Below are positions 5,660 through 5,993 of a DNA stretch of 5,993 nucleotides, one piece after another; positions within the stretch are counted from its first letter, which is position 1, and each line of letters opens with the position of its first letter. Below the pieces are notes generated by a model. The model saw nothing but the letters and a program-made list of their open reading frames with translations, was not told the DNA's origin and made no database searches. The stretch covers positions 1-5,993 of the forward strand of contig DXLY01000063.1 in NCBI GenBank assembly GCA_019414465.1. Direction: 5' to 3'. Position numbers and translations under genes: made by a program. This DNA is from Collinsella sp. GTDB taxonomy: Bacteria > Actinomycetota > Coriobacteriia > Coriobacteriales > Coriobacteriaceae.

Positions 5660-5749
5660 AGCCTGCTTTGCAGGCGGCCGCTGCGGCGCTTCGCGCCTTG
5701 CGCGCTGCGCTGGTAAATGCTCACGCATTTCCTCAGCTCCGCGCCCCGA
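5660..5749. repeat. GC-rich block of small palindromes interrupting a tRNA-Lys copy
   Basis: About 90 bp packed with short hairpins: GCCTGC-TTT-GCAGGC (5661-5675), the 8-bp palindrome GCGGCCGC (5674-5681), GGCGC-TTC-GCGCC (5685-5697) and AAATGC-TCAC-GCATTT (5715-5730). No credible coding frame. It lies exactly between the break in the tRNA remnant and the second terminator unit. It resembles intergenic palindromic elements, but I cannot assign it to a named family. Confidence 0.6.
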
Positions 5750-5838
5750 CGGGTTCGACCCCATGAAAGGTCAACAAAAAAAGACGGCCAACCTTCGTTG
5801 ACCGTCTTAATCATCTTTGGGTGGGCCGTCAGGGGGTC
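5750..5838. repeat. Direct repeat copy B (T-arm-like 12-mer + terminator + tRNA-Lys 3' end)
   Basis: Second copy of the unit at 5573-5659, with one more A in the A-run. Here the tRNA-Lys portion continues into a complete gene rather than breaking off. The two units are 177 bp apart, start to start. Confidence 0.85.
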
Positions 5839-5844
5839 GAACCC
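5751..5844. repeat. 12-bp inverted repeat flanking the tRNA-Lys terminator
   Basis: GGGTTCGACCCC (5751-5762) is a perfect inverted copy of GGGGTCGAACCC (5833-5844), which is the T-arm of the intact tRNA-Lys. The arms enclose the terminator. In copy A the left arm (5574-5585) is perfect and the right arm is cut to GGGGTC (5654-5659). Confidence 0.8.
5776..5808 (-). terminator. Rho-independent terminator of the tRNA-Lys gene(s), copy B
   Basis: On the minus strand AAGACGGTCAA (5808-5798) pairs with TTGGCCGTCTT (5791-5781), with a 6-nt loop and a T-run (5782-5776). It lies about 14 bp after the mature 3' end of the intact tRNA-Lys, as expected for a tRNA transcription terminator. Confidence 0.88.
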
Positions 5845-5894
5845 TGGACCTTGGGATTAAGAGTCCCCTGCTCTACCAACTGAGCTAACGACCC
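5822..5894 (-). tRNA. tRNA-Lys (anticodon CTT)
   Basis: Full 73-nt cloverleaf on the minus strand: acceptor GGGTCGT/ACGGCCC with one T-G wobble, D-arm GCTC-AGTTGGTA-GAGC, anticodon loop CTCTTAA with CTT at 5861-5859, T-arm CAGGG-TTCGACC-CCCTG, discriminator A at 5822. It decodes AAG lysine, the codon used almost exclusively in the two highly biased genes of this window. The base of the anticodon stem is a G-A mismatch. The bases after the discriminator are CCC rather than CCA, so the CCA tail would have to be added after transcription. It is preceded by a second copy of the same tRNA and followed by a terminator. Confidence 0.95.
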
Positions 5895-5898
5895 AAAG

Positions 5899-5924
5899 CT
5901 AAAGTCCGTCGTAGCGGACTTTAG
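5899..5924 (-). other. Hairpin in the spacer between two tRNA-Lys genes
   Basis: CTAAAGTCCG (5899-5908) and CGGACTTTAG (5915-5924) make a perfect 10-bp stem with a 6-nt loop. No proper T-run follows on either strand. It may be a processing signal in a tRNA-Lys co-transcript or a weak terminator. Confidence 0.5.
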
Positions 5925-5937
5925 AGGAGATATCGTG

Positions 5938-5993
5938 TGGTGGGCCGTCAGGGGGTCGAACCCTGGACCTTGGGATTAAGAGTCCCCTGCTCT
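5938..5993 (-). tRNA. tRNA-Lys (anticodon CTT), second copy, 5' part beyond the window
   Basis: The 53 bases from 5941 to the window edge are identical to the first copy from the discriminator to the D-arm, including the CTT anticodon. Here the 3' CCA is encoded (5940-5938). The acceptor 5' strand and part of the D-arm lie to the right. Confidence 0.92.

Noticed and set aside
5437..5766. 109-codon frame running from dinD through the tRNA repeats
   Set aside because: Its sequence is a translation of terminator hairpins, tRNA remnant and palindromes; it has no coding character.
5573..5838. Repeats considered as a CRISPR array or insertion sequence
   Set aside because: There are only two copies, each made of a terminator and a tRNA end, with no uniform spacers, no transposase and no terminal repeats of an insertion sequence.

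Overview
The window reads as chromosomal DNA from a high-GC Gram-positive gut-type Coriobacteriia (Collinsella-like). This is inferred from GC-rich codon use with strong AGGAGG-type ribosome sites and from the pairing of a NifU-like scaffold protein with a GGGtGRT-family protein. The genus is a guess from sequence alone.

Layout. (1) 1-186: 3' end of a SufU-type iron-sulfur scaffold gene, probably the tail of a SUF operon to the left, closed by a hairpin terminator. (2) 253-1062, minus strand: a REP-associated (RAYT / IS200-like Y1) transposase relative with a C-terminal helix-turn-helix. The second HUH histidine and the expected catalytic tyrosine are both replaced, so it looks domesticated or inactive. 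(3) 1063-1465: divergent regulatory spacer with a plausible minus-strand promoter and a foldable leader for the next operon. (4) 1466-3223: two-gene operon, a second IscU-fold (NifU N-terminal-like) protein followed 18 nt later by a GGGtGRT-family protein of unknown function, ended by a strong terminator at 3259-3291. Codon use suggests both are highly expressed. (5) 3480-5006: a stand-alone cytosolic FAD oxidoreductase of the fumarate reductase / succinate dehydrogenase / L-aspartate oxidase family with an altered substrate motif. (6) 5168-5530: a truncated DinD-like gene (N-terminal part only). (7) 5531-5993: a tRNA-Lys(CTT) cluster on the minus strand with one complete gene, one gene cut by the window edge and one 20-nt 3' remnant. 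Two near-identical terminator units and a 90-bp block of small palindromes lie among them. This looks like a recombination or integration scar.

The most interesting material is the uncharacterised NifU-like/GGGtGRT pair beside a SUF gene (iron-sulfur or sulfur handling is inferred only), the catalytically altered RAYT-like protein, and the duplicated tRNA-Lys 3'-end/terminator structure next to truncated dinD. No CRISPR array, complete insertion sequence or origin is visible.
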